64,000 nucleotides of DNA from the NCBI GenBank assembly GCA_018434325.1, contig JAHDPO010000007.1, positions 62,001 through 126,000 on the forward strand, given 5' to 3'. The stretch is from Clostridia bacterium. GTDB taxonomy: Bacteria > Bacillota > Peptococcia > DRI-13 > UBA5745. Of the stretch, positions 27,914 through 34,950 are shown piece after piece (position 1 is the stretch's first letter; the number at the start of each line of letters is the position of its first letter). The notes under the pieces are model-generated. The model was not told the origin of the DNA. It saw nothing but the letters and a program-made list of their open reading frames with translations, and made no database searches. The position numbers were made by a program, and so were the translations under genes.

Positions 27914-28903
27914 TTGGAGAAGACAATTTTGACACTGCAGGATGTGCAGGAAGCCGCAGACCGAATCCGCCCCTATATTCGCCGCACGCCTTTGCTGCGG
28001 CAAGAAAACATGGACAAGACATTGGGGTGCGAAGTTTTCCTGAAGGCTGAAATGCTCCAGTACACCGGCGCCTTCAAGCTGCGGGGAGCTCTCAACAAAA
28101 TCTTATCTCTGAGTCCGGAGGAGCTTAAAAAAGGGATTATCTGCACCTCTTCCGGCAACCACGCTCAAGCTTGCGCCTATGTGGGCCGTATGCTTGGGAT
28201 ACCGGTAACCGTGATTGTGCCGGAGGACTGTCCCAAAATTAAGATTGAAAATACGCAAGCCATGGGGGCACGGGTGGTTCTGTGGGAGCGACTCTTTGCC
28301 GCACGCTGGAAAAAGGTCAATCAGGAAGCCGCAGAAAACGGCTACAGCATTATCAGCTCCTTTGACGATCCTCTGGTAATGGCGGGCCAGGGTACTGTGG
28401 CTCTGGAAATCCTGGAAGATTATCCGGATATCGACACCCTGCTGGTGCCGGCCAGCGGCGGGGGGCTTCTATCCGGAATTGCCACAGCGGTGAAGGAGCT
28501 GGGCAAGGAAATCAGGATTATTGGGGTGCAGGCAGCCGCCAGCGCCGCTTACTACTTCAGCCACCAGGCCGGCCACCCGGTTGTGGTGGAAAGCAGGCCC
28601 TCCATCGCAGACGCCTTGGAATGCAGCCGTATCGGCGAAAGAAACTATCCCATCATAGAGAAATATGTCGATGACTTTGCAATCGTAGAGGAAGAAGCCA
28701 TTAAAGAGGCGGTCAAGTTGGTGGCGCGCAATGCGAAGCTGATAGCGGAGCCTTCAGCCTGTGTGGGTGTGGCGGCTTTGCTTTCTCAAAAGATAGCGCT
28801 GCGTCCCGGAGAAAAAGTCTGCGCCGTCCTGTCCGGGGGCAATTGGAGTCTGGATATGTTAGGAAAATTATATAATAATGAGCTGCCTGAGGCCCTCCAC
28901 TAA
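27914..28903 (+). CDS. PLP-dependent threonine/serine dehydratase-like protein
   Basis: 329 aa, fold type II. The PLP lysine is in TGAFKLRGA, the Asn loop is SSGNHAQACA, the phosphate-binding Gly loop is PASGGGLLSG, and a Ser/Gly motif occurs at VLSGGNWS. It lacks the C-terminal ACT domain of biosynthetic IlvA, so it is a catabolic threonine dehydratase, serine racemase or hydroxy-aspartate ammonia-lyase type. The start is TTG at 27914, seven bases after AGGAGG. It is divergent from the RLP operon and shares its 424-base control region, so a link to that pathway is possible but not shown. Confidence 0.88.
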   Translation: MEKTILTLQDVQEAADRIRPYIRRTPLLRQENMDKTLGCEVFLKAEMLQYTGAFKLRGALNKILSLSPEELKKGIICTSSGNHAQACAYVGRMLGIPVTVIVPEDCPKIKIENTQAMGARVVLWERLFAARWKKVNQEAAENGYSIISSFDDPLVMAGQGTVALEILEDYPDIDTLLVPASGGGLLSGIATAVKELGKEIRIIGVQAAASAAYYFSHQAGHPVVVESRPSIADALECSRIGERNYPIIEKYVDDFAIVEEEAIKEAVKLVARNAKLIAEPSACVGVAALLSQKIALRPGEKVCAVLSGGNWSLDMLGKLYNNELPEALH

Positions 28904-28973
28904 GCCTGCGGGGTACCGGTCACTGCAATGGCCGGAATCAAAAAGTCAAAAAAGCCAATTAAAAGGTCATCAA

Positions 28974-29010
28974 AAAGCCCTTGAATACGTCGAAGGTTTT
29001 CAAGGGCTTT
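28974..29010. terminator. Terminator between the dehydratase gene and wecB
   Basis: 12-base perfect arms AAAGCCCTTGAA (28974-28985) and TTCAAGGGCTTT (28999-29010). The minus-strand side has a run of five T; the plus side has a weaker T-rich tail. It serves two convergent genes. Confidence 0.88.
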
Positions 29011-29033
29011 CGCTTTGTTGAACCGGCAAGGCG

Positions 29034-30137
29034 CTACAGCACCTCAGCCAATATATCGGCAATACGGCGGGAAGCACAGCCGTCGCCGAAAGGATTTTTG
29101 CCGCTGATCATCTTATGGTAGAGCTGCGGATCTTTCAGCAGCCGGGAAACAGACTGATAGATTTGTTCCTCATCCGTGCCGACCATTTCGATGATGCCTG
29201 CCTCCACCCCTTCCGGCCTTTCCGTGGTGCCCCGCATCAGCAGCACCGGTTTTTTGACGGCGCTGGCCTCCTCCTGGAGACCGCCGGAGTCGGTGAGGAT
29301 GATCTGACAGCGGCTCATGAAGTTGTGAAAATCAAAGACGTCTAAAGGCTCAATCAAATGAATGCGCTGATGGCCCTGAAGATACTGATCGGCCACTTGC
29401 CGCACTTTAGGATTTTTATGGATGGGATATATCACCTTGACTTCGGGATGATCCTCCACAATCCGCCGGATAGCGGCAAACATCCTGGCCATGGGCTGGC
29501 CCTGGTTTTCCCGGCGGTGGGCGGTGACCAGGATCAATGAAGAATCCCTGGCCCAGTCCAACTCTTCATGCCGGTAATCCTGGCGCAGGGTGCTTTTAAT
29601 AGCGTCAAGCACGGTATTGCCTGTGACGAACACCCGACTGGGGTCCGTCTTTTCACTGATGAGATTTCGAGCCGACCATTCCGTAGGGGCAAAATGGTAG
29701 CTGGCCAAAATGCCTGCGGCATGGCGGTTAAACTCTTCGGGATAAGGCGACTGCATATCGTAAGTACGCAAGCCCGCTTCCACGTGGCCTACGGGAATCT
29801 GCTGATAGAAAGCGGCCAAAGCGGCGGCAAAGGTAGTGGTGGTATCGCCATGAACCAGCAGGATATCCGGCTTTTCCTGAGCCAGCACAGGCCCCAGTTT
29901 ATTTAATACGGCTACGGTGATATCGGATAGAGTCTGTTCGTCCTTCATCACGGCCAGATCATAATCCGGCTTGATCTGAAAGTAATCCAGCACCGGCATC
30001 AGCATATGAGCATGCTGGCCGGAAACGCAAACCACCACCTCAAACTCAGCCTGCCGCTTTTGACACTCCAGAATTAGAGGGCACATTTTAATGGCTTCCG
30101 GGCGGGTGCCAAAAACCAACATAATTTTTTTACGCAT
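29034..30137 (-). CDS. wecB: UDP-N-acetylglucosamine 2-epimerase (non-hydrolysing)
   Basis: Converts UDP-GlcNAc to UDP-ManNAc for wall polymer or surface glycan synthesis; 367 aa. Family blocks: FGTRPEAIKMCPL near the N-terminus, HVEAGLRT, NTVLDAI, TAHRRENQG and LTDSGGLQEEA. The ATG overlaps the stop of the upstream flavodiiron gene by one base, so the two are translationally coupled although no metabolic tie is obvious. Confidence 0.96.
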   Translation of the reverse strand: MRKKIMLVFGTRPEAIKMCPLILECQKRQAEFEVVVCVSGQHAHMLMPVLDYFQIKPDYDLAVMKDEQTLSDITVAVLNKLGPVLAQEKPDILLVHGDTTTTFAAALAAFYQQIPVGHVEAGLRTYDMQSPYPEEFNRHAAGILASYHFAPTEWSARNLISEKTDPSRVFVTGNTVLDAIKSTLRQDYRHEELDWARDSSLILVTAHRRENQGQPMARMFAAIRRIVEDHPEVKVIYPIHKNPKVRQVADQYLQGHQRIHLIEPLDVFDFHNFMSRCQIILTDSGGLQEEASAVKKPVLLMRGTTERPEGVEAGIIEMVGTDEEQIYQSVSRLLKDPQLYHKMISGKNPFGDGCASRRIADILAEVL

Positions 30138-31321
30138 TATTTTAAGCCTTCGGCAAATTGCTGACCGAATTCTTCCAGCCTCGCAATATCTTCCGGCCGC
30201 GGCAGATGAACCTGCTTAAGTGGACCGCCGGCAATCTTTACGCCTGCTTCTTCCAAGCGGGCCTGCAAAATAGCGGGACCTTCGCCGCTCCAGCCGTAAG
30301 AGCCAAAAGCGGCTCCCTGTTTGCCGGTGAGCTTCAAATGTTTAACGCCCTCCATAACGGCGGCCATGGCATGAGAAATACCGTTATTAATCGTGGGAGA
30401 ACCTGCCAAAATACCGGCAGAACGGAAAACATCCGTCAGAACGTGAGTCTCATCAGTACGGGCGGCATTGACTACTTTTGCCGTCATGCCGGTTTTCTCA
30501 ACGCCTCTGGCCAAAGCCTCAGCCATGACTCTCGTTTCCTGCCACATGGTATCGTAGACGATCAATACCTGATCTTCCTTGTAGCTCAAGGACCATTCTT
30601 CATATTTGTCGATAATCTGCATAGGATTTTCCCGCCAGATAATGCCGTGGCTGGGGCAGATCATCTCCACAGGCAGGCCCAGACCCCTGAACTGATCGAT
30701 TTTGGCCTTGACCATTTTGGCGTAAGGGGAAACGATATTGGCGTAATATTTGATGCACTCCTGCCACAGCAAGCACTGATCCACCTCATCGTTAAACATC
30801 TTGCCCGTCACGTAATGCTGGCCGAAAGCGTCATTCGGCAGCAGCGTAGCCATGCCGTTAATATAGGTGAACATGCTGTCAGGCCAATGGAGCATGGGCG
30901 CCTCAATAAACAGCAGCTCATAACCGCCGATATCCAGCTTGTCGCCGGTCTTGACGATGGTGCAGTTCCATTCCCTGTGATACTGGCTTTCTAAGAATTG
31001 TTTGGCTTTGGCGGTGCAATATACCGGCAGGTCCGGCAGTTTTTCCAGCAAGGCCACCATGGCGCCGCTGTGATCCGTCTCCGTATGCTGGCAGATCAGG
31101 CAGTCGATGTTGGCCAGACCTACGCTGCTTTCTAAATGGGCAATATACTCATCTTTAAAAGGACCCCAGCAGGTGTCTACCAGCACCGTCTTTTTCTCGC
31201 CTTTAATCAAGTAAGAATTATAAGTAGAGCCGTTTTCCGTGGTGAACTCGTCGCCATGGAATTTTTTTAATTCCCAGTCCTTGATACCTACCCAATACAG
31301 GTTTTCTCTGATTTTGATCAT
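30137..31321 (-). CDS. Flavodiiron protein (FprA-type oxygen / NO reductase)
   Basis: 394 aa. The N-terminal metallo-beta-lactamase domain holds the diiron site: HTETDH, then His in MLHWPD, Asp in LPNDAFG, and His in CPSHGIIW. The C-terminal flavodoxin domain binds FMN (VYDTMWQETRVMAEAL, GSPTINNG, FGSYGWSGEG). It reduces O2 to water, or NO to N2O, in anaerobes. I use ATG 31321, preceded by GGAGG. No rubredoxin domain is fused, so an external electron donor is needed. Confidence 0.95.
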   Translation of the reverse strand: MIKIRENLYWVGIKDWELKKFHGDEFTTENGSTYNSYLIKGEKKTVLVDTCWGPFKDEYIAHLESSVGLANIDCLICQHTETDHSGAMVALLEKLPDLPVYCTAKAKQFLESQYHREWNCTIVKTGDKLDIGGYELLFIEAPMLHWPDSMFTYINGMATLLPNDAFGQHYVTGKMFNDEVDQCLLWQECIKYYANIVSPYAKMVKAKIDQFRGLGLPVEMICPSHGIIWRENPMQIIDKYEEWSLSYKEDQVLIVYDTMWQETRVMAEALARGVEKTGMTAKVVNAARTDETHVLTDVFRSAGILAGSPTINNGISHAMAAVMEGVKHLKLTGKQGAAFGSYGWSGEGPAILQARLEEAGVKIAGGPLKQVHLPRPEDIARLEEFGQQFAEGLK

Positions 31322-31373
31322 TCTTATACCTCCAACGTCATCTGCTATCACTAAAGCGACGACATTTATTTAT

Positions 31374-31388
31374 TAGTAATCATTTTCA
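31374..31388 (-). promoter_or_regulatory. Possible Fur/PerR-like box upstream of the flavodiiron gene
   Basis: Minus strand TGAAAAT-G-ATTACTA resembles the 7-1-7 Fur/PerR box at about 11 of 14 positions. It lies 53 bases before the start codon. The match is partial and the region is AT-rich. Confidence 0.3.
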
Positions 31389-31440
31389 CATAGTAAAGTA
31401 TATGCTCTATTGACTTTCCCGTCAAGGCGTCAGTCCGGCT

Positions 31441-32616
31441 CTAGGAGGCCAGGGCAATAACCAGATCCTCCAGCACTTGGGCAGGAGGTGCACTGCTCTT
31501 CATGGCTAAATCTTTATTTAAGAATACATCCATGGCTTTTTCCAGCTCTGCAAAGGAGTATTGTTTGCTTTGGGAAGCTGTCTTGTCCGCCACAAAAGGC
31601 GGCAGGCCCAAAACCTGGGCAATCTGTCCCTTGGCCATTCCTGCCTGAAGGCAGGCCTTAGCGCGGAAAATCAGCCGGAACTGCCGCAGCATCATCGCAA
31701 ATACGGCATATGGCGATTGACCGCTGGCCAAAAGCAAACGCAATTCCTGCAAGGCTTGAGGCCTCCGCCGTTGACCCAAAGCGTCAACCATCCGAAAAAT
31801 GTTGGCCTCCAAGCTTGGCGTCAATACAGCCTTCAGCATATCCGGCATGATCTTCGTCTCTGTACCGGCGTAGGCAATGACCTTCTCCAACTCCTGCAGG
31901 CAAAACCTTAAGCCTCCAGGCTGCCGGGCAATCTGCTCCAACAGACTTTGGTGACATTCCTTGCCCGTCTCCTGCAATGCCTTCTGCAGATAAGGCAGGA
32001 TTTCCATAGGCGAAAGAGCCGCCGCTTCCACCAGGCCTTCCAGTTTGGCAATTTCGGTCACCAGCTTATTGCGCCGGTCGGGCTTGCCCTGGCCGCAGCG
32101 CAATACCAGACAAGTGGAAGGTGAGGGCTGGGCCAAATAAGATAAAAGGACCGGCTGGGCTCCGGCAGCGGAACTGTTGGCCGCCTTTTTTTTGCCCGGC
32201 GCCTTGCCCGACGCTAAGGCTTCCTCCGCAGAGCCGGCGCCGCCATCCTGCGAGTCCCCTTCGCTATCCTGGTCCCCCGGATCAGCTTTGCCTTTATCCT
32301 GCTCTTTGCCACAGGGAATAAAAGCCGGCTCTTCGATGAGCACCAGCTTGCGATCTGCCCAAAAAGGCAGCTGACAGGCTAAATCCACAACCTGAGCCTG
32401 GGTCATGTTTCTGCCGTCTTCCCGGTTGGTATTGAAAGCGTCGGCTTCGCCTCTCAGCCAGGCCTTTTTTAATTCGTCAAGAAATCTATCCTGCAGGTAA
32501 GTCTCCTCACCGTACAGCAAATAAACCGGCTGAATTTGACCGGTTTTTATTTGCCGCAATGCGGCGTCATAGCCTATAGGCCCTTTTACTCCGCCTTTTC
32601 CTGTCTTCTCCGCCAT
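31441..32616 (-). CDS. holA: DNA polymerase III subunit delta
   Basis: Clamp-loader subunit, 391 aa. The N-terminal AAA-like fold contains YLLYGEETYLQDRF, and the C-terminal domain has the conserved FRLIFRAKACLQAG and the SKQYSFAELEKAM region. Residues about 103-152 are a low-complexity Gly/Asp/Ser/Lys/Ala insert between strands of the first domain, which is not typical. It lies 11 bp after trxA and has no strong ribosome binding site, so coupling to trxA is likely. In Firmicutes holA normally sits beside comEC and rpsT; here both are displaced. Confidence 0.92.
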   Translation of the reverse strand: MAEKTGKGGVKGPIGYDAALRQIKTGQIQPVYLLYGEETYLQDRFLDELKKAWLRGEADAFNTNREDGRNMTQAQVVDLACQLPFWADRKLVLIEEPAFIPCGKEQDKGKADPGDQDSEGDSQDGGAGSAEEALASGKAPGKKKAANSSAAGAQPVLLSYLAQPSPSTCLVLRCGQGKPDRRNKLVTEIAKLEGLVEAAALSPMEILPYLQKALQETGKECHQSLLEQIARQPGGLRFCLQELEKVIAYAGTETKIMPDMLKAVLTPSLEANIFRMVDALGQRRRPQALQELRLLLASGQSPYAVFAMMLRQFRLIFRAKACLQAGMAKGQIAQVLGLPPFVADKTASQSKQYSFAELEKAMDVFLNKDLAMKSSAPPAQVLEDLVIALAS

Positions 32617-32627
32617 GGCTTATCTAT

Positions 32628-32942
32628 TTACATTTCCAGCAGCTTAATGATCTCTTCTTTAGGCCTTACGCCTACGGAAGAAGCGGCAACTTTGCCTTCC
32701 TTAAGCACCACCAGAGTAGGAATGCTCATAACGCCATATTCCCGGGCCAGCTCCGGCTCTTCATCTACATTGACTTTGCCGATTTTGACTTTGCCGGCTA
32801 ATTCATTGGCGATTTCATCCACTAAAGGCGACAGCATCCGGCAAGGGCCGCACCATTCGGCCCAAAAATCCACCAAAACCGGCTCATTGGCCTTTAATGC
32901 CTCTGCTTCAAAATTTTTACCATTTAATTTAATAATGGACAT
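32628..32942 (-). CDS. trxA: Thioredoxin
   Basis: 104 aa, full-length thioredoxin with the active-site WCGPC in DFWAEWCGPCRM, the cis-proline in SIPTLVV and the terminal GVRPKEEI helix. Strong AGGAGG precedes the ATG. It reduces cytoplasmic disulfides with thioredoxin reductase, which is not in the window. Confidence 0.97.
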   Translation of the reverse strand: MSIIKLNGKNFEAEALKANEPVLVDFWAEWCGPCRMLSPLVDEIANELAGKVKIGKVNVDEEPELAREYGVMSIPTLVVLKEGKVAASSVGVRPKEEIIKLLEM

Positions 32943-33058
32943 GTCGATTACCTCCTATCTTTTGACGGTATCCGACCAATACCGACTTAAAGCCATTTGG
33001 GGCTATTATACCATTAATATCCTTGCACTTAAACAATAAAATTATACGATATTCACTA

Positions 33059-33625
33059 TCAAATCGGCCATACATAACGATCAAAATCATCATTTTTCTT
33101 TCCTGAAATCCGCCAGATCGCTTTTGCGGTTTTACGCGGCAGGTTAATTTGTCCGTTCTTCGCCATGTTAATGATATCAACAATTCGCAGACAATTAATG
33201 TCGTCGTCCATGCCTGTATTGAGTTGTGAATCAATGATAGGCTGCAAATTGCACTCATCCGTAGCAAATATTGGGATGCTTTTAACCTTCGCATATGCCA
33301 ATGAGCAGGTCTCACCCTTGTTCTTACCAGGCTTTCGAGGGTCTATCATCACAGCCGCTAATCGATTATAGATCATGTCGTATATACTTCTTTCCTGCGG
33401 GCCAAGCTCCGTTTCATTCACTACGGAAACCTTACCCTGTGACACCAAATCTGCCAATTGCTTGTGTGCACTCATTGGTATCATAACTTCACCAAACGCG
33501 TGAGAATGCATGTAAATCTTCTTCGCTATCAGAGGAAGAGCTTCCAGGAGAAAGTGGTACTTCTCACTACTGCCGAGCTTAATGCACAAATCGGCATCTA
33601 TAATCATTTGTTCCAGCACATTCAT
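33059..33625 (-). CDS. PIN-like nuclease (putative toxin)
   Basis: 188 aa. The N-terminus MIIDADLCIKLG and the later GETCSLAYAKVKSIPIFATDE supply the spaced acidic residues of a PIN-like RNase site (Asp10/Asp12, a Glu after Gly, then Asp). Its start overlaps the end of the ImmA gene by 4 bases, so it is the third gene of a tight XRE-ImmA-PIN unit. AT-richer codon use than its neighbours suggests transfer. Toxin function is inferred from fold and context only. Confidence 0.65.
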   Translation of the reverse strand: MNVLEQMIIDADLCIKLGSSEKYHFLLEALPLIAKKIYMHSHAFGEVMIPMSAHKQLADLVSQGKVSVVNETELGPQERSIYDMIYNRLAAVMIDPRKPGKNKGETCSLAYAKVKSIPIFATDECNLQPIIDSQLNTGMDDDINCLRIVDIINMAKNGQINLPRKTAKAIWRISGKKNDDFDRYVWPI

Positions 33626-34479
33626 TCCTCCATAATGGCATCAAGTTCATCATCGCTTGGAGGAACAAAACTTTGTGGCACTGTGATGCCGACGTCGCTT
33701 GGTTCCAGGTTGCTCATTGAAAGTAAATATTGTAGCTTCTCGTAAGAGATTCTTTTCTTCTCGTATATATCCACAGCCAGTTCCACTAGGTTATCTATGG
33801 CTATTTTCTCATCGGCTTCAGGAATCGTAAAAGAATATCTCTTGCGTAATTGCTCTATGCTATTTTCGGTTTTGGCCAGATACTTTTCGCACTCATCCTG
33901 TTTTATAGCTTCAATCTCACATAAGCGCTTCACCATTGTCTTATATGGTACCGTAAATAGTGCGGTGAGTTGAAGAATATCTTTCACACCAACCTTATGC
34001 GGTCTTATCGAATAGCTGCGCATCTCCTGACGAAGCATTTCTTCATCGACCAAAAACTCTGCTGCAAAGCGGTTTGCCATCAGCTCCGAGATATCCAATT
34101 GCACGCCATGCTCATCGGTTTCCCCAAGGATTGATGCGGGTATTGCTTCCGCCTTTACATCATACCAGATATGATAGAGTTCATGTGCTGCAGCAAACAC
34201 TTGCGCGTCAACCGGAATAGAAGTGTTGATTGCGACAAACGGCTTCCCAGTGTGACCACTACTATCCGTACCCAACATATACGTTATACCCCAGGGTCCT
34301 TCCCTACCTAATGGGTAATAGATCACACGCGCATATAGACTCAATATAGAAAAAACCTGAGTCCCGATTATCGCCTGTGTCTTTCTGCATTCGCCCAATT
34401 TTGCGCGTGCAAGCCGTTGAACAAGTTCTATCTCACCGCTGGGAAGCCGGACAATTTGTTTTGTTTTACTCATCGGCAA
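33622..34479 (-). CDS. ImmA/IrrE-family metallopeptidase
   Basis: 285 aa. Zinc protease motif HELYHIWY near residue 98 with the third ligand Glu in ELMANRFAAEFL, the standard ImmA/IrrE (COG2856) pattern. A C-terminal region of about 110 residues follows the protease domain. It overlaps the upstream XRE gene by 14 bases and the downstream PIN gene by 4. Proteins of this family cleave the adjacent XRE repressor in ICEBs1 and in Deinococcus (family knowledge). Confidence 0.88.
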   Translation of the reverse strand: MPMSKTKQIVRLPSGEIELVQRLARAKLGECRKTQAIIGTQVFSILSLYARVIYYPLGREGPWGITYMLGTDSSGHTGKPFVAINTSIPVDAQVFAAAHELYHIWYDVKAEAIPASILGETDEHGVQLDISELMANRFAAEFLVDEEMLRQEMRSYSIRPHKVGVKDILQLTALFTVPYKTMVKRLCEIEAIKQDECEKYLAKTENSIEQLRKRYSFTIPEADEKIAIDNLVELAVDIYEKKRISYEKLQYLLSMSNLEPSDVGITVPQSFVPPSDDELDAIMEE

Positions 34480-34813
34480 GTTCCTCTAACAAATGAATCT
34501 GATCAATTGCATTTCTGAGAAGCTCAACTTTTGCGCGAATTTCATCCGCTTTAATCATCCCCATAAAAGCAAGACCCGGTTCACAATTGACGGTGTTGCT
34601 TTCGGCGGTAAGCAGCGAGTCTGTGGTGCTGCCAAGAATGAATGCAATCTGTGAAAGCTCCTTCACATTGATGGCTTTTCTCCCCTTGATAATTTTACTC
34701 ATAACCTGTTTTGAAATACCAAGCTTATCGGCAAGGTTCTGCTGTGTCATCCCGCGTTGCGTCATCACATTAGAAATGTTTTTGCCAACCTGTATAAAAT
34801 TCATGGCATACAT
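34466..34813 (-). CDS. XRE-family transcriptional regulator
   Basis: 115 aa. The N-terminal helix-turn-helix (about 12-65) has MTQQNLADKLGISKQVMSKI; the C-terminal half is charged and helical. GGAGG lies 8 bases before ATG 34813. As first gene of the XRE-ImmA-PIN unit it likely represses its own promoter and neutralises the unit until ImmA acts (inference). Confidence 0.9.
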   Translation of the reverse strand: MYAMNFIQVGKNISNVMTQRGMTQQNLADKLGISKQVMSKIIKGRKAINVKELSQIAFILGSTTDSLLTAESNTVNCEPGLAFMGMIKADEIRAKVELLRNAIDQIHLLEELADE

Positions 34814-34856
34814 TGATTATTCCTCCCTTCGCAATTGCTCTTCCATTTCTAATTAT

Positions 34857-34886
34857 ATTGTATGCGAAGTTCAGCAAATTAGTCAA
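34857..34886 (-). promoter_or_regulatory. Promoter of the XRE-ImmA-PIN unit
   Basis: Minus strand TTGACT (34886-34881), 18 bases, TACAAT (34862-34857). Just upstream (34890-34930) several TCAAT/ATTGA half-words occur in AT-rich DNA and could be repressor half sites. A separate small palindrome GACCAT/ATGGTC at 34927-34946 follows the comEC stop. Confidence 0.7.
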
Positions 34887-34950
34887 CATTTTATTGACTT
34901 ATTTAAATATCAATTAATATTTCATTGACCATTCCCAATTATGGTCAGAG

